Assembly (NCBI GenBank): GCA_019244165.1
Contig: JAFATA010000064.1
Location: 1 to 40,908 of the forward strand
Source: Pseudonocardiales bacterium
GTDB taxonomy: Bacteria; Actinomycetota; Actinomycetes; Mycobacteriales; Pseudonocardiaceae
Length of the DNA stretch: 40,908 nt
Reading direction: 5' to 3'
The translations under genes were made by a program, and so were the position numbers. Below, in pieces: positions 35,172 to 40,908 of this stretch. How positions within the stretch are numbered: position 1 is the stretch's first letter; each line of letters starts with the position of its first letter. The notes beneath the pieces are model-generated. The model had not been told where the DNA came from. It did not search any database and saw only the letters and a program-made list of their open reading frames with translations.

Positions 35172-35828
35172 CTAGAGTCTGACCGCCGAGAGCTTCCGCA
35201 CCTGGGTGATCTCGTCTATGATTCCGTACTCCTTGGCCTCAGCGGCGGTCAAGATCTTGTCCCGGTCGATATCGGCGCGGATACGCTCCTCGGTCTGGCC
35301 GGTGTGGTGAGCTAAGTTCATCTCCAGGAGCCGACGCATCCGCTGGATCTCCGCAGCCTGGATCTCCACATCCGAGGCCTGCCCGTACACACCTTCCATC
35401 GCTGGCTGGTGGATGAGGATCCGGGCGTTGGGCACCGCCAGCCGCCTGCCCGGTGTGCCCGCGGCGAGCAACACCGCGGCGGCCGAGGCGGCCTGACCGA
35501 GGCATACCGTCTGGATCTCCGGCCGGACGAACTGCATCGTGTCGTAGATGGCTGTCATCGCGGTAAACGATCCGCCCGGCGAGTTGATGTACATGGTGAT
35601 GAGACGGTCGGGGTCTGTGGACTCCAGCACCAGCAACTGCGCCATCACGTCGTTGGCGAACGAGTCGTCCATCGGCACGCCGACGAAGATGATGCGTTCC
35701 TCGAACAGCTTGTTATAGGGATTGGACGTCTTGATCCCGTAGCTGGTGCGCTCTTCGAACTGGGGGAGGTAATAACGCGATTGGGGCATCTGACCGTCCG
35801 GCATGGTGACTTTAGGCAGGTAGTTCAT
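35172..35828 (-). CDS. clpP2: ATP-dependent Clp protease proteolytic subunit ClpP2
   Basis: Serine protease subunit that forms mixed rings with ClpP1 in actinobacteria. Catalytic Ser115 (GQAASAAAV) and His140 (ILIHQPAM) are visible; the loop [11 protein letters not shown] is typical. GAGGAG lies before the ATG at 35828. It follows clpP1 by 15 bases, so the two are coexpressed. Longer N-terminal extension ([20 protein letters not shown]) fits the ClpP2 type. Confidence 0.95.
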   Translation of the reverse strand: MNYLPKVTMPDGQMPQSRYYLPQFEERTSYGIKTSNPYNKLFEERIIFVGVPMDDSFANDVMAQLLVLESTDPDRLITMYINSPGGSFTAMTAIYDTMQFVRPEIQTVCLGQAASAAAVLLAAGTPGRRLAVPNARILIHQPAMEGVYGQASDVEIQAAEIQRMRRLLEMNLAHHTGQTEERIRADIDRDKILTAAEAKEYGIIDEITQVRKLSAVRL

Positions 35829-35843
35829 CGGGGCTCCTCGAAG

Positions 35844-36482
35844 CTAGTGGCGCGCGTTGGGCAGCAAGTTGACACGGTTCAGGACCTGGTCGACTAAGCC
35901 GTACTCGCGGGCCTCTTCCGCGGTGAACCAGCGGTCGCGGTCGGAATCGGCAACGATCCGCTCCACCGGCTGACCGGTTTGCTCGGCGATGAGTTCTGCC
36001 ATGACGCGCTTGAGCCCGACCAGCCTTTCAGCCTGAATCGCGATGTCCGCCGCTGTGCCGCCGATACCCCCCAACGGCTGGTGCATGAGGATGTGGGCGT
36101 GCGGGAGGGCGTAGCGCTTGCCCCGGGTGCCCGCGGACAGCAAAAACTGCCCCATCGAGGCGGCTAGGCCCATCGCGTAGGTCGCCACGTCGGGCTCGAT
36201 CAGCTGCATGGTGTCGTAGATGGCCATTCCCGCGGTCACCGAGCCGCCCGGCGAGTTGATGTAGAGCCGGATGTCCTGCTCGGGGTCCTCCGCCGACAGC
36301 AGCAACAGCTGGGCGCAGATCTGGTTGGCGATGTTGTCCTCAACCTCGGAGCCGAGCACGATGATGCGTTCGCGCAGCAACCGCTCGTAGACCGAGTCGG
36401 TCAGGTTGAGGCCAGCCGTGGCGGCCCGGATCACGGGGGCATCCCGCAACGGCACGGCCGAGGCGATGTGGTTGGAGGTCAC
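35844..36482 (-). CDS. clpP1: ATP-dependent Clp protease proteolytic subunit ClpP1
   Basis: Partner of ClpP2. Catalytic Ser109 (GLAASMGQF) and His134 (ILMHQPLGG), with [16 protein letters not shown]. The GTG at 36482 (212 aa, [12 protein letters not shown]) has AGAAGG upstream at a good distance; an in-frame start at 36569 would add 29 unconserved residues. It lies between tig and clpP2, the usual actinobacterial order. Confidence 0.94.
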   Translation of the reverse strand: MTSNHIASAVPLRDAPVIRAATAGLNLTDSVYERLLRERIIVLGSEVEDNIANQICAQLLLLSAEDPEQDIRLYINSPGGSVTAGMAIYDTMQLIEPDVATYAMGLAASMGQFLLSAGTRGKRYALPHAHILMHQPLGGIGGTAADIAIQAERLVGLKRVMAELIAEQTGQPVERIVADSDRDRWFTAEEAREYGLVDQVLNRVNLLPNARH

Positions 36483-36675
36483 GTGTGCCTGCCTTCTGTC
36501 ATCAGGTCCGCCTGCGATAGGTGAGGATCCAGTCCGGAAATCGAGCCGGAACTCTGACGCCACGGACACTGCCGACCCTAACGAAGGCGGCCGCCGACTA
36601 CTTCCTGGCGCGCCCGGAGTTCGCTCAGAGCGTTATGCCGTCTCGCCGAGCTGGGTCACCCCCGGTGCAGCCGGC

Positions 36676-38007
36676 CTACTCCGGGGTCACCGAGTCGATC
36701 AGGGCTTCGACATCGACCGGGTTGCCGGAGGCATCGGTGACGGTGGCCTGGTGCACCACACTGGCCAGCGCCTTGCCGCGGCGGACGTCGGCGTACAGGA
36801 GGCTCAGTTCACCCGATTCGTGAGCCTTCCGGGCGTACTCGTTGGGGCTGACGCCGTGCCGATGCGCCTGGTACACAATGCGCTCACTGAGCTCACCGTC
36901 AGTGACGGAGAGCCCTCCGGCGTCGGCGATCGCGTCGAGCACGAGATGGGCTTTGACCGTCTGCCGGGCACCCTGACGCAGGTCGGCGTCGAACTGCTCC
37001 ATGGTATGACCCTGCTGCTCCAGCCACCGGCCAAGGCGCTGCATGTCGTGCTCAAAGGCGTGCAGGGCCTCGTGCTTGCGCGACTCGTACTCAGAGTTCA
37101 CGATGGCCTCCGGCAGCGCGACCTCGGTGGCGGCAAGCAGCGCCTTGAGCACCTCGTCTCGGGCCTGGGAGCCCTGGCGCAGCGCCTTGACCCGGCCAAG
37201 CCGCGCACGCAGATCGGCCCGGAGCTCGGCGAGAGTGTCGAACTCGCTGGCGAGTTGGGCGAACTCGTCGTCGGGGGCAGGCAACTCTCGTTCTTTCACC
37301 TCCTGGATCTTCGCCGTCACCTCCGCCTGCTGCCCGGCGTGCTCCCCCGCGGCCAAGACGGTGTGGACAACCCGCTCGTCGCCCTGGGTGGCCCCCACCA
37401 GCGCCTCGTCGATGCCCTCGATGAGCTCGCCGGAGCCGATCCGGTAGGACAGGTCGGTAGCCGCCAGCTCCGCGATCTCCTCACCGCCGACGGTGGCGAG
37501 GAGATCGAGCGTAACGAAGTCGCCCTGCTGCACGGGACGCTCGACAGTGACGACGGTGCCGAAACGGGAACGCAGCCCGTCAAGCTGCTCGTCGACCTCG
37601 GCGTCGGTCACCTCGATGTCCTCGACCGACACCGTGAGCTCGCTGAACGCCGGCATCTCGATCTCGGGTCGGACGTCGACCTCGGCGGTGAACGCGAGGT
37701 GATCCCCGTCCTCGATCTTCGTGATCTCGATCTCCGGACGGCCAAGGGGGTGAACATTGCCAGCGGAGACGATCTCGGCATACTTTGCCGGCACGGCCCC
37801 GTTGACTACTTCCTCGAGCACCGCACCGCGACCCAGCCGCTGCTCCAAGACCCGGGCCGGCGCCTTGCCCGGCCGGAATCCCGGGATCCTGACCTGTTGG
37901 GCGATCTTCTTGTATGCGCGGTCGAAGTCAGGCTTCAGTTCGTCGAACGGCACCTCAACGTTGATCTTCACCCGCGTCGGGCTGAGCTGCTCGACGGTGC
38001 TCTTCAC
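36676..38007 (-). CDS. tig: Trigger factor
   Basis: Ribosome-bound chaperone and peptidyl-prolyl isomerase. The N-terminal ribosome-binding signature (FRPGKAPARVLEQRLG, about 44-59), the FKBP-like PPIase domain (about 160-250, GDFVTLDLLATVGG) and the helical substrate-binding C-terminal part (to 443) are all present. A GGAGGA-type site (AAGGAGGAC region) precedes the ATG at 38007. It leads the tig-clpP1-clpP2-clpX run. Confidence 0.96.
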   Translation of the reverse strand: MKSTVEQLSPTRVKINVEVPFDELKPDFDRAYKKIAQQVRIPGFRPGKAPARVLEQRLGRGAVLEEVVNGAVPAKYAEIVSAGNVHPLGRPEIEITKIEDGDHLAFTAEVDVRPEIEMPAFSELTVSVEDIEVTDAEVDEQLDGLRSRFGTVVTVERPVQQGDFVTLDLLATVGGEEIAELAATDLSYRIGSGELIEGIDEALVGATQGDERVVHTVLAAGEHAGQQAEVTAKIQEVKERELPAPDDEFAQLASEFDTLAELRADLRARLGRVKALRQGSQARDEVLKALLAATEVALPEAIVNSEYESRKHEALHAFEHDMQRLGRWLEQQGHTMEQFDADLRQGARQTVKAHLVLDAIADAGGLSVTDGELSERIVYQAHRHGVSPNEYARKAHESGELSLLYADVRRGKALASVVHQATVTDASGNPVDVEALIDSVTPE

Positions 38008-38180
38008 GGAGGACTCCTCAAGGAAAGATTGGGAACGCGCCGGCTGAGCCTATTGTCGCCGGGCCGCCGGCAGGAGATGTGAACCGAGTGTAGGCGAGTG
38101 CGCTGATCAGACTGCTGGGGGCGCCGCACCGAGCGGGAGCACCCTCGCTGGAGCCAAGGTCCTCACCTGCTTTTGCCTGG

Positions 38181-38254
38181 TCGGGGTGGCGGGATTTGAA
38201 CCCACGGCCCCTCGCTCCCAAAGCGAGTGCGCTACCAAGCTGCGCCACACCCCG
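38181..38254 (-). tRNA. tRNA-Pro (anticodon TGG)
   Basis: The minus strand folds as a tRNA: acceptor CGGGGTG with CACCCCG, D-loop with TTGGTAGC, anticodon stem CTCGC/GCGAG around loop TTTGGGA (anticodon TGG), and a T-arm with GGTTCAAATCC. The discriminator is A, and the 3' CCA is encoded (38178-38180). Confidence 0.97.
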
Positions 38255-38298
38255 TTGCACCGGCTAGTGCCGACCGCAGCCTACGCGACAACCAGTGC

Positions 38299-38341
38299 CC
38301 CGCGCCGGCCACCGCGCACGCCCCGCGGTGGCCGGCGCGGG
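38299..38341. promoter_or_regulatory. 18-bp perfect inverted repeat between divergent tRNA genes
   Basis: CGCGCCGGCCACCGCG (38301-38316) and its exact complement (38324-38339) face each other across a 7-base loop; two further C/G pairs extend the stem. It lies between the divergent tRNA-Pro and tRNA-Gly genes, inside the region that must hold both promoters, where a terminator would be unexpected. An operator, an attenuation structure or a transcription insulator are options. Confidence 0.5.
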
Positions 38342-38380
38342 CAGCAGGTACGCTGGGTCCGCTCCGCCACCGCGGGGCGT

Positions 38381-38454
<74 letters not shown>

Positions 38455-38467
38455 CCCGATCCACCAG

Positions 38468-38513
38468 CCGCGACGGCGGCCTCTCCCGATCATGAGAGAG
38501 ACCGCCGTCGCGG
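38468..38513 (+). terminator. Strong hairpin after tRNA-Gly
   Basis: CCGCGACGGCGG (38468-38479) pairs with CCGCCGTCGCGG (38502-38513), with CTCTC/GAGAG pairing further in. It lies 13 bases after the tRNA-Gly CCA end and is the likely terminator for it. No T-run. Confidence 0.6.
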
Positions 38514-38533
38514 GTCGTGCCATTCATGTGCCA

Positions 38534-38800
38534 TTACGCGCCACCAGGATCAGCGCCCCGGGCTGGGCGGTCGGCAGCGACGAGGGCGCTTAACGCGGTC
38601 GCGATGCTGCGGTCACGGGCGCTGGTCGCGTGCTGGTAGATCAGCGCGGCCCGCATCGACCCGTGCCCCATCCGGTGCATCAGCTCGCGGGTGGTCGCAC
38701 CGGAGGCGGCGGTGAGCTGGTTGCCGGTGTGACGCAGATCGTGGAAATGGAAACCGACTGGCAAACCCACCGCCGCGACCAGGACGGACCCTTCGACCAA
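38534..38800 (-). pseudogene. Truncated tyrosine integrase, C-terminal catalytic part
   Basis: The minus-strand product has VGLPVGFHFHDLRHTGNQLT (catalytic Arg and His of HxLRH), then MHRMGHGSMRAALIYQHATS (second His and catalytic Tyr), and ends ALSALVAADRPARGADPGGA at 38534. All upstream arm-binding and core N-terminal parts are missing. The open frame continues to 38863 but loses family resemblance near 38790, shortly before the inverted-repeat element. It starts about 80 bases from tRNA-Gly, the standard position for an integrase next to its attachment site. A plus-strand frame ending at 38887 (VAHLEHLWDGGTPVHPTPPH) covers the loss point and may be the tail of another gene joined here. Confidence 0.7.
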
Positions 38801-38900
38801 TACGTCGCACACCTCGAACACCTCTGGGACGGCGGCACACCCGTACACCCGACACCACCCCACGAATCACCTGAGTCCCCCAGTTAAAGTAGCCGTAATG

Positions 38901-38991
38901 AAATAAGTCACCCAACTTTGAGTCGTTATCGAGCCTCTAACTTGCAGCGATGTTAAGTTCGGTGGATTTGTTGTTTCATTCCGGCTTCTTA
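38901..38991 (+). repeat. Left copy of subterminal direct repeat
   Basis: Matches 40287-40377 in the same direction, diverged in the middle but strongly conserved at the end (TTCGGTGGATTTGTTGTT then CATTCCGGCT). Its end CATTCCGGCTTCTTA is itself an inverted, imperfect copy of the terminal AAAGTAGCCGTAATG motif. Confidence 0.7.
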
Positions 38992-39027
38992 GCAACCAAC
39001 CTGCCCCGCACCACGACACCGACCAGC

Positions 39028-39065
39028 GAGGGTGGTGACACCAAGATCGGGCTGTCACCACCCTC
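39028..39065. terminator. Perfect 13-bp inverted repeat inside the element
   Basis: GAGGGTGGTGACA (39028-39040) pairs exactly with TGTCACCACCCTC (39053-39065) over a 12-base loop. It could end transcription entering from the left, or be a protein-binding site. No T-run. Confidence 0.4.
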
Positions 39066-39699
39066 CAGCGTCCCTATCAGTTCTCTCACACAGTCCTTTT
39101 ACACTACGTCCGGTTTCGTCCGCTCACACTAGGTGACGGTGCGTGCGCGGCTGTGAGGAATTTCCTTCTCGGGTCAAGCCGGGCCGGCACGGCCCGGACG
39201 CGCCGCCGCTACATCCGGCCAGCGCTCGCTCCCGCCTCCGGCTCCGCGAGCGCGCCGGGTGGCTCGCGCGTGACACGGGGATCAGCTCAAAGGATCAAAG
39301 GCAGATGCTCGCCGCTGGGCAGGTCTCCGGGGGTTGTCCGAATGGGGTAGCGCCGCGGGTTGGGTGGCCGGGCTGCGGACGCGTCATCCCGACGACCTTC
39401 CCAAGGGGCTATCACGTGGGCTGGCGGGGGCAAGCTTGGCATCGTCGGCTGGTGGTTCGGCGGGGATGTTGCCCCTGCCGGCCCATGTGATCGGGCTGCG
39501 CCAGGTCGAGGGGATGGCGCGGGGGTCTCTCACTGCAAGGACTTAGTGGCCCGCGCGTGTGTCCTGGCGTCAGCCTGTCCCGAGGGAACCACCCGGATGC
39601 ATGTACTACTGAACGTACTGTTGCAAGTACTATCAGGGGGACGGGTCGTGCCGCCGCCAGGGGTCGTTAGCCTGCGTAGATCAAACAGCCGGAGACTCG
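39066..39699. other. GC-rich non-coding stretch upstream of the element cargo gene
   Basis: Several overlapping open frames exist on the plus strand, but none has convincing protein composition. The region between about 39116 and 39590 is much richer in GC than the cargo gene that follows, so the element is a mosaic. Its end holds the GTACT iterons and the likely promoter of the cargo gene. Confidence 0.4.
39603..39631. promoter_or_regulatory. Three GTACT iterons at 12-bp spacing upstream of cargo gene
   Basis: GTACT occurs at 39603-39607, 39615-39619 and 39627-39631, exactly 12 bases apart, about 70 bases before the cargo gene start. The spacing near one helical turn puts the sites on about the same DNA face, as in an operator for a multimeric regulator. 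Confidence 0.4.
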
Positions 39700-40275
39700 A
39701 TGGATCTGCTTACCGCACTTCGCGGCGGGCTCACTTTGGCTGCATTTATGGAAAGTAGCCGCCTACGCGAAGCGATGATCGAAGCGGGCGTCGCTACATC
39801 AACCGGATCTTATGCGCAGATAGCACTTGCAAGGGACAAACGAGCCCGAGCATGGTCCGCTATTATCCATTGCGAAGATACGCACGGCCGACTCGAGAAA
39901 GAATTTCTTCGGAATCACCTCAGGTGGGCATTCTATGATCACATGAAGCTTGAGCTAATAGCGGCCCAGTATGACTATGTGGGCGAGCTGTTAGCTAACT
40001 GCTACTTCTACCTAAACGAACCTGAACACGATGCTATTCTAAAGAGAACCAACGACGTCCTTGCCCTTGAGAATAGGTGGGATCACTTCGCGGCGGCCGC
40101 CCCGTTAGTACCGGACCTTAGCGTCAGTCGCTATAACCCAAGGTTGATCTGGGCCGTGTTTGTCGGTGACGCTAAAGTCAAGGCGAAGCGATTCCGTAGT
40201 CTATCGTACGCACTCAGCGAGATGCGACAGAAGGGCGGTGATCCTGCCCCCAGTTGTAGTCTAGATGGTCAGTAA
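39700..40275 (+). CDS. Unrecognised 191-aa cargo protein of inverted-repeat element
   Basis: ATG at 39700 has GGAG six bases upstream. The product starts MDLLTALRGGLTLAAFMESS and is a mixed alpha-helical, apparently soluble protein with blocks WSAIIHCEDTHGRLEKEFLR, WAFYDHMKLELIAAQYDYVG and YNPRLIWAVFVGDAKVKAKR. I see no signal peptide, metal-binding cluster or nucleotide motif. Codon use is far less GC-rich than that of the core genes (many ATA, TTA, AGA-type codons), a sign of foreign origin. It is the only gene inside the inverted repeats. Such lone cargo genes often have defence or stress roles, but nothing in the sequence proves this. Confidence 0.75.
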   Translation: MDLLTALRGGLTLAAFMESSRLREAMIEAGVATSTGSYAQIALARDKRARAWSAIIHCEDTHGRLEKEFLRNHLRWAFYDHMKLELIAAQYDYVGELLANCYFYLNEPEHDAILKRTNDVLALENRWDHFAAAAPLVPDLSVSRYNPRLIWAVFVGDAKVKAKRFRSLSYALSEMRQKGGDPAPSCSLDGQ

Positions 40276-40286
40276 TGGAGTCGAAA

Positions 40287-40377
40287 CGAAATAAGTTAAC
40301 CCATTTGGAGACATGATCGAACCCGTGACTTGCGACGATGCTAACTTCGGTGGATTTGTTGTTCCATTCCGGCTACT
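40287..40377 (+). repeat. Right copy of subterminal direct repeat
   Basis: Matches 38901-38991. It is followed at once by a second, inverted copy of the motif (TTCCATTCCGGCTACT, then TTCCATTACGGCTACT), so this end carries two stacked inverted sites while the left end carries one. Confidence 0.7.
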
Positions 40378-40406
40378 AACTTATTCCATTACGGCTACTT
40401 TAAGTG

Positions 40407-40758
40407 CAGCAATGACTCCGGGACGACGGCAGACGGGGTAGCTACGGCTACCTCCCCTCACAGTTCATCCCCTGTCTATTCGATCTTCGGTGGTGCACAC
40501 GAGCTTGAAAACCCGCGACAAGTGATCGAAAGTGTCCGCAACCCTTAGCCCAGGTCACGCGGTCATTCAGTCCGTAGCCGCTGATGGCGGACTGACTAGC
40601 ACTTTGTCCGGCTTACAGGCCGTCTGGGCTGGTGGGGGACAAGCCAGCCCGCCTTCATCATATGAACACGGAGGGAACAAGCCCTCCAGCAACTCCAGCA
40701 CCGGCCATCCAGTCCGACACACACCCAGGGTGACGACATACGCGGCACACCTGTCCAG
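40407..40758. other. Non-coding or decayed region before the IS3 element
   Basis: No convincing gene. A minus-strand frame ending at 40567 (CRTGWPVLELLEGLFPPCSY) could be the tail of a gene cut by the insertion sequence, but I do not recognise it. A small inverted repeat (GGTAGC/GCTACC) lies near 40436-40451. Confidence 0.35.
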
Positions 40759-40908
40759 TGAACCATCCCGGGTTTCGTGCGCTCCTCCCAAGTTGGGAAG
40801 GATGGCGCGATGCCGAGCAGGTTCGACAAGGAGACCCGGGCGAAGGCGGTTCGCCTGGTCAAGGATCATGTGGGGGACTATGAGTCGGAGTGGGCGGCCA
40901 TCAAGGCC
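40759..40908 (+). mobile_element. Left end of IS3-family insertion sequence (partial)
   Basis: The boundary begins TGAACCATCCCGGGTTTCG, a TG-starting terminal inverted repeat typical of IS3-family elements. It runs into an orfA-type gene at 40810 and off the window edge, so the other end cannot be seen. Confidence 0.6.
40810..40908 (+). CDS. IS3-family transposase OrfA, N-terminal fragment (cut by window edge)
   Basis: ATG at 40810 follows GGAAGGA by seven bases. The 33 visible residues start MPSRFDKETRAKAVRLVKDH and continue VGDYESEWAAIKA, the N-terminal helix-turn-helix of IS3-type OrfA proteins, which bind the element ends. The rest, including OrfB with its DDE domain, lies outside the window. 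Confidence 0.8.
   Translation, partial: MPSRFDKETRAKAVRLVKDHVGDYESEWAAIKA

Larger units (their letters stand above)
38881..40406. mobile_element. 1.5-kb element with 28-bp terminal inverted repeats and one cargo gene
   Basis: Left end 38881-38908 (CAGTTAAAGTAGCCGTAATG, then AAATAAGT) is the inverse of the right end 40379-40406 with 26 of 28 bases matching. The inner flanks also share a direct repeat of about 95 bases. Inside are only a GC-rich stretch, a hairpin, GTACT iterons and one open gene; no transposase or recombinase is coded. It resembles a non-autonomous mobile cassette. I see no target-site duplication outside the ends. Confidence 0.6.

Noticed and set aside
36406-38082. Plus-strand frame of 558 codons opposite tig and the clpP1 start
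   Set aside because: Antisense shadow; tig is unmistakable on the other strand.
39330-39365. Short match to a 23S rRNA motif (GTCCGAATGGGG) in the element
   Set aside because: Only about 12 bases agree with the known rRNA segment, and the flanks do not continue as rRNA.

Overview
The window comes from a high-GC actinomycete chromosome, most likely Pseudonocardiales or a relative. The evidence is the mycobacterial-type gene order comEC-comEA-gpgP-rsfS-nadD-proA-proB-obg-rpmA-rplU-rne-ndk-DUF4233-folC-clpX-clpP2-clpP1-tig, almost all on the minus strand, together with an AIG2/NACHT/XRE-type accessory gene set common in mycelial actinomycetes. The genus assignment is inference.

Core blocks. 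218-4483 (minus): DNA uptake proteins ComEC and ComEA, then a histidine phosphatase (GpgP-like) overlapping the ribosome silencing factor rsfS. 15454-16080: nadD. 18216-25623: proA, proB, obg, rpmA, rplU and rne. 25811-28603: a radical SAM protein and its partner. 28630-31225: a three-gene ABC exporter. 31275-33656: ndk, DUF4233, folC. 33734-38007: clpX, clpP2, clpP1 and tig, i.e. protein folding and ATP-dependent proteolysis. Two divergent tRNA genes (Pro-TGG minus, Gly-TCC plus) follow.

Accessory block 1 (4484-15453) separates rsfS from nadD, which are usually adjacent. It holds a DUF1918 protein, a 49-residue hydrophobic protein, an AI-2E family membrane protein, a SpoIIE-type phosphatase, a frameshifted gene, a small zinc-ribbon protein, a membrane NACHT NTPase with a very long Gly-rich tail, a lower-GC three-gene locus (regulator, HExxxH metallopeptidase-like protein, gamma-glutamylcyclotransferase-like protein), and remnants of an actinomycete integrative element (a Pra/SCO3933-like protein, a second zinc-ribbon paralogue, a broken tyrosine integrase). 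A beta-helix-repeat membrane protein (16202-18244) lies between nadD and proA.

Accessory block 2 (38455-40908) follows tRNA-Gly: an integrase remnant, then a roughly 1.5 kb element with 28-bp terminal inverted repeats carrying one unrecognised low-GC gene, then the left end of an IS3-family insertion sequence running off the window.

Most interesting: the inverted-repeat-bounded single-cargo element, the regulator/HExxxH/GGCT locus, the paired zinc-ribbon proteins, and an Ndk of archaeal/long type at the usual actinobacterial ndk position. No feature was tested by database search; family names are from recognised motifs.
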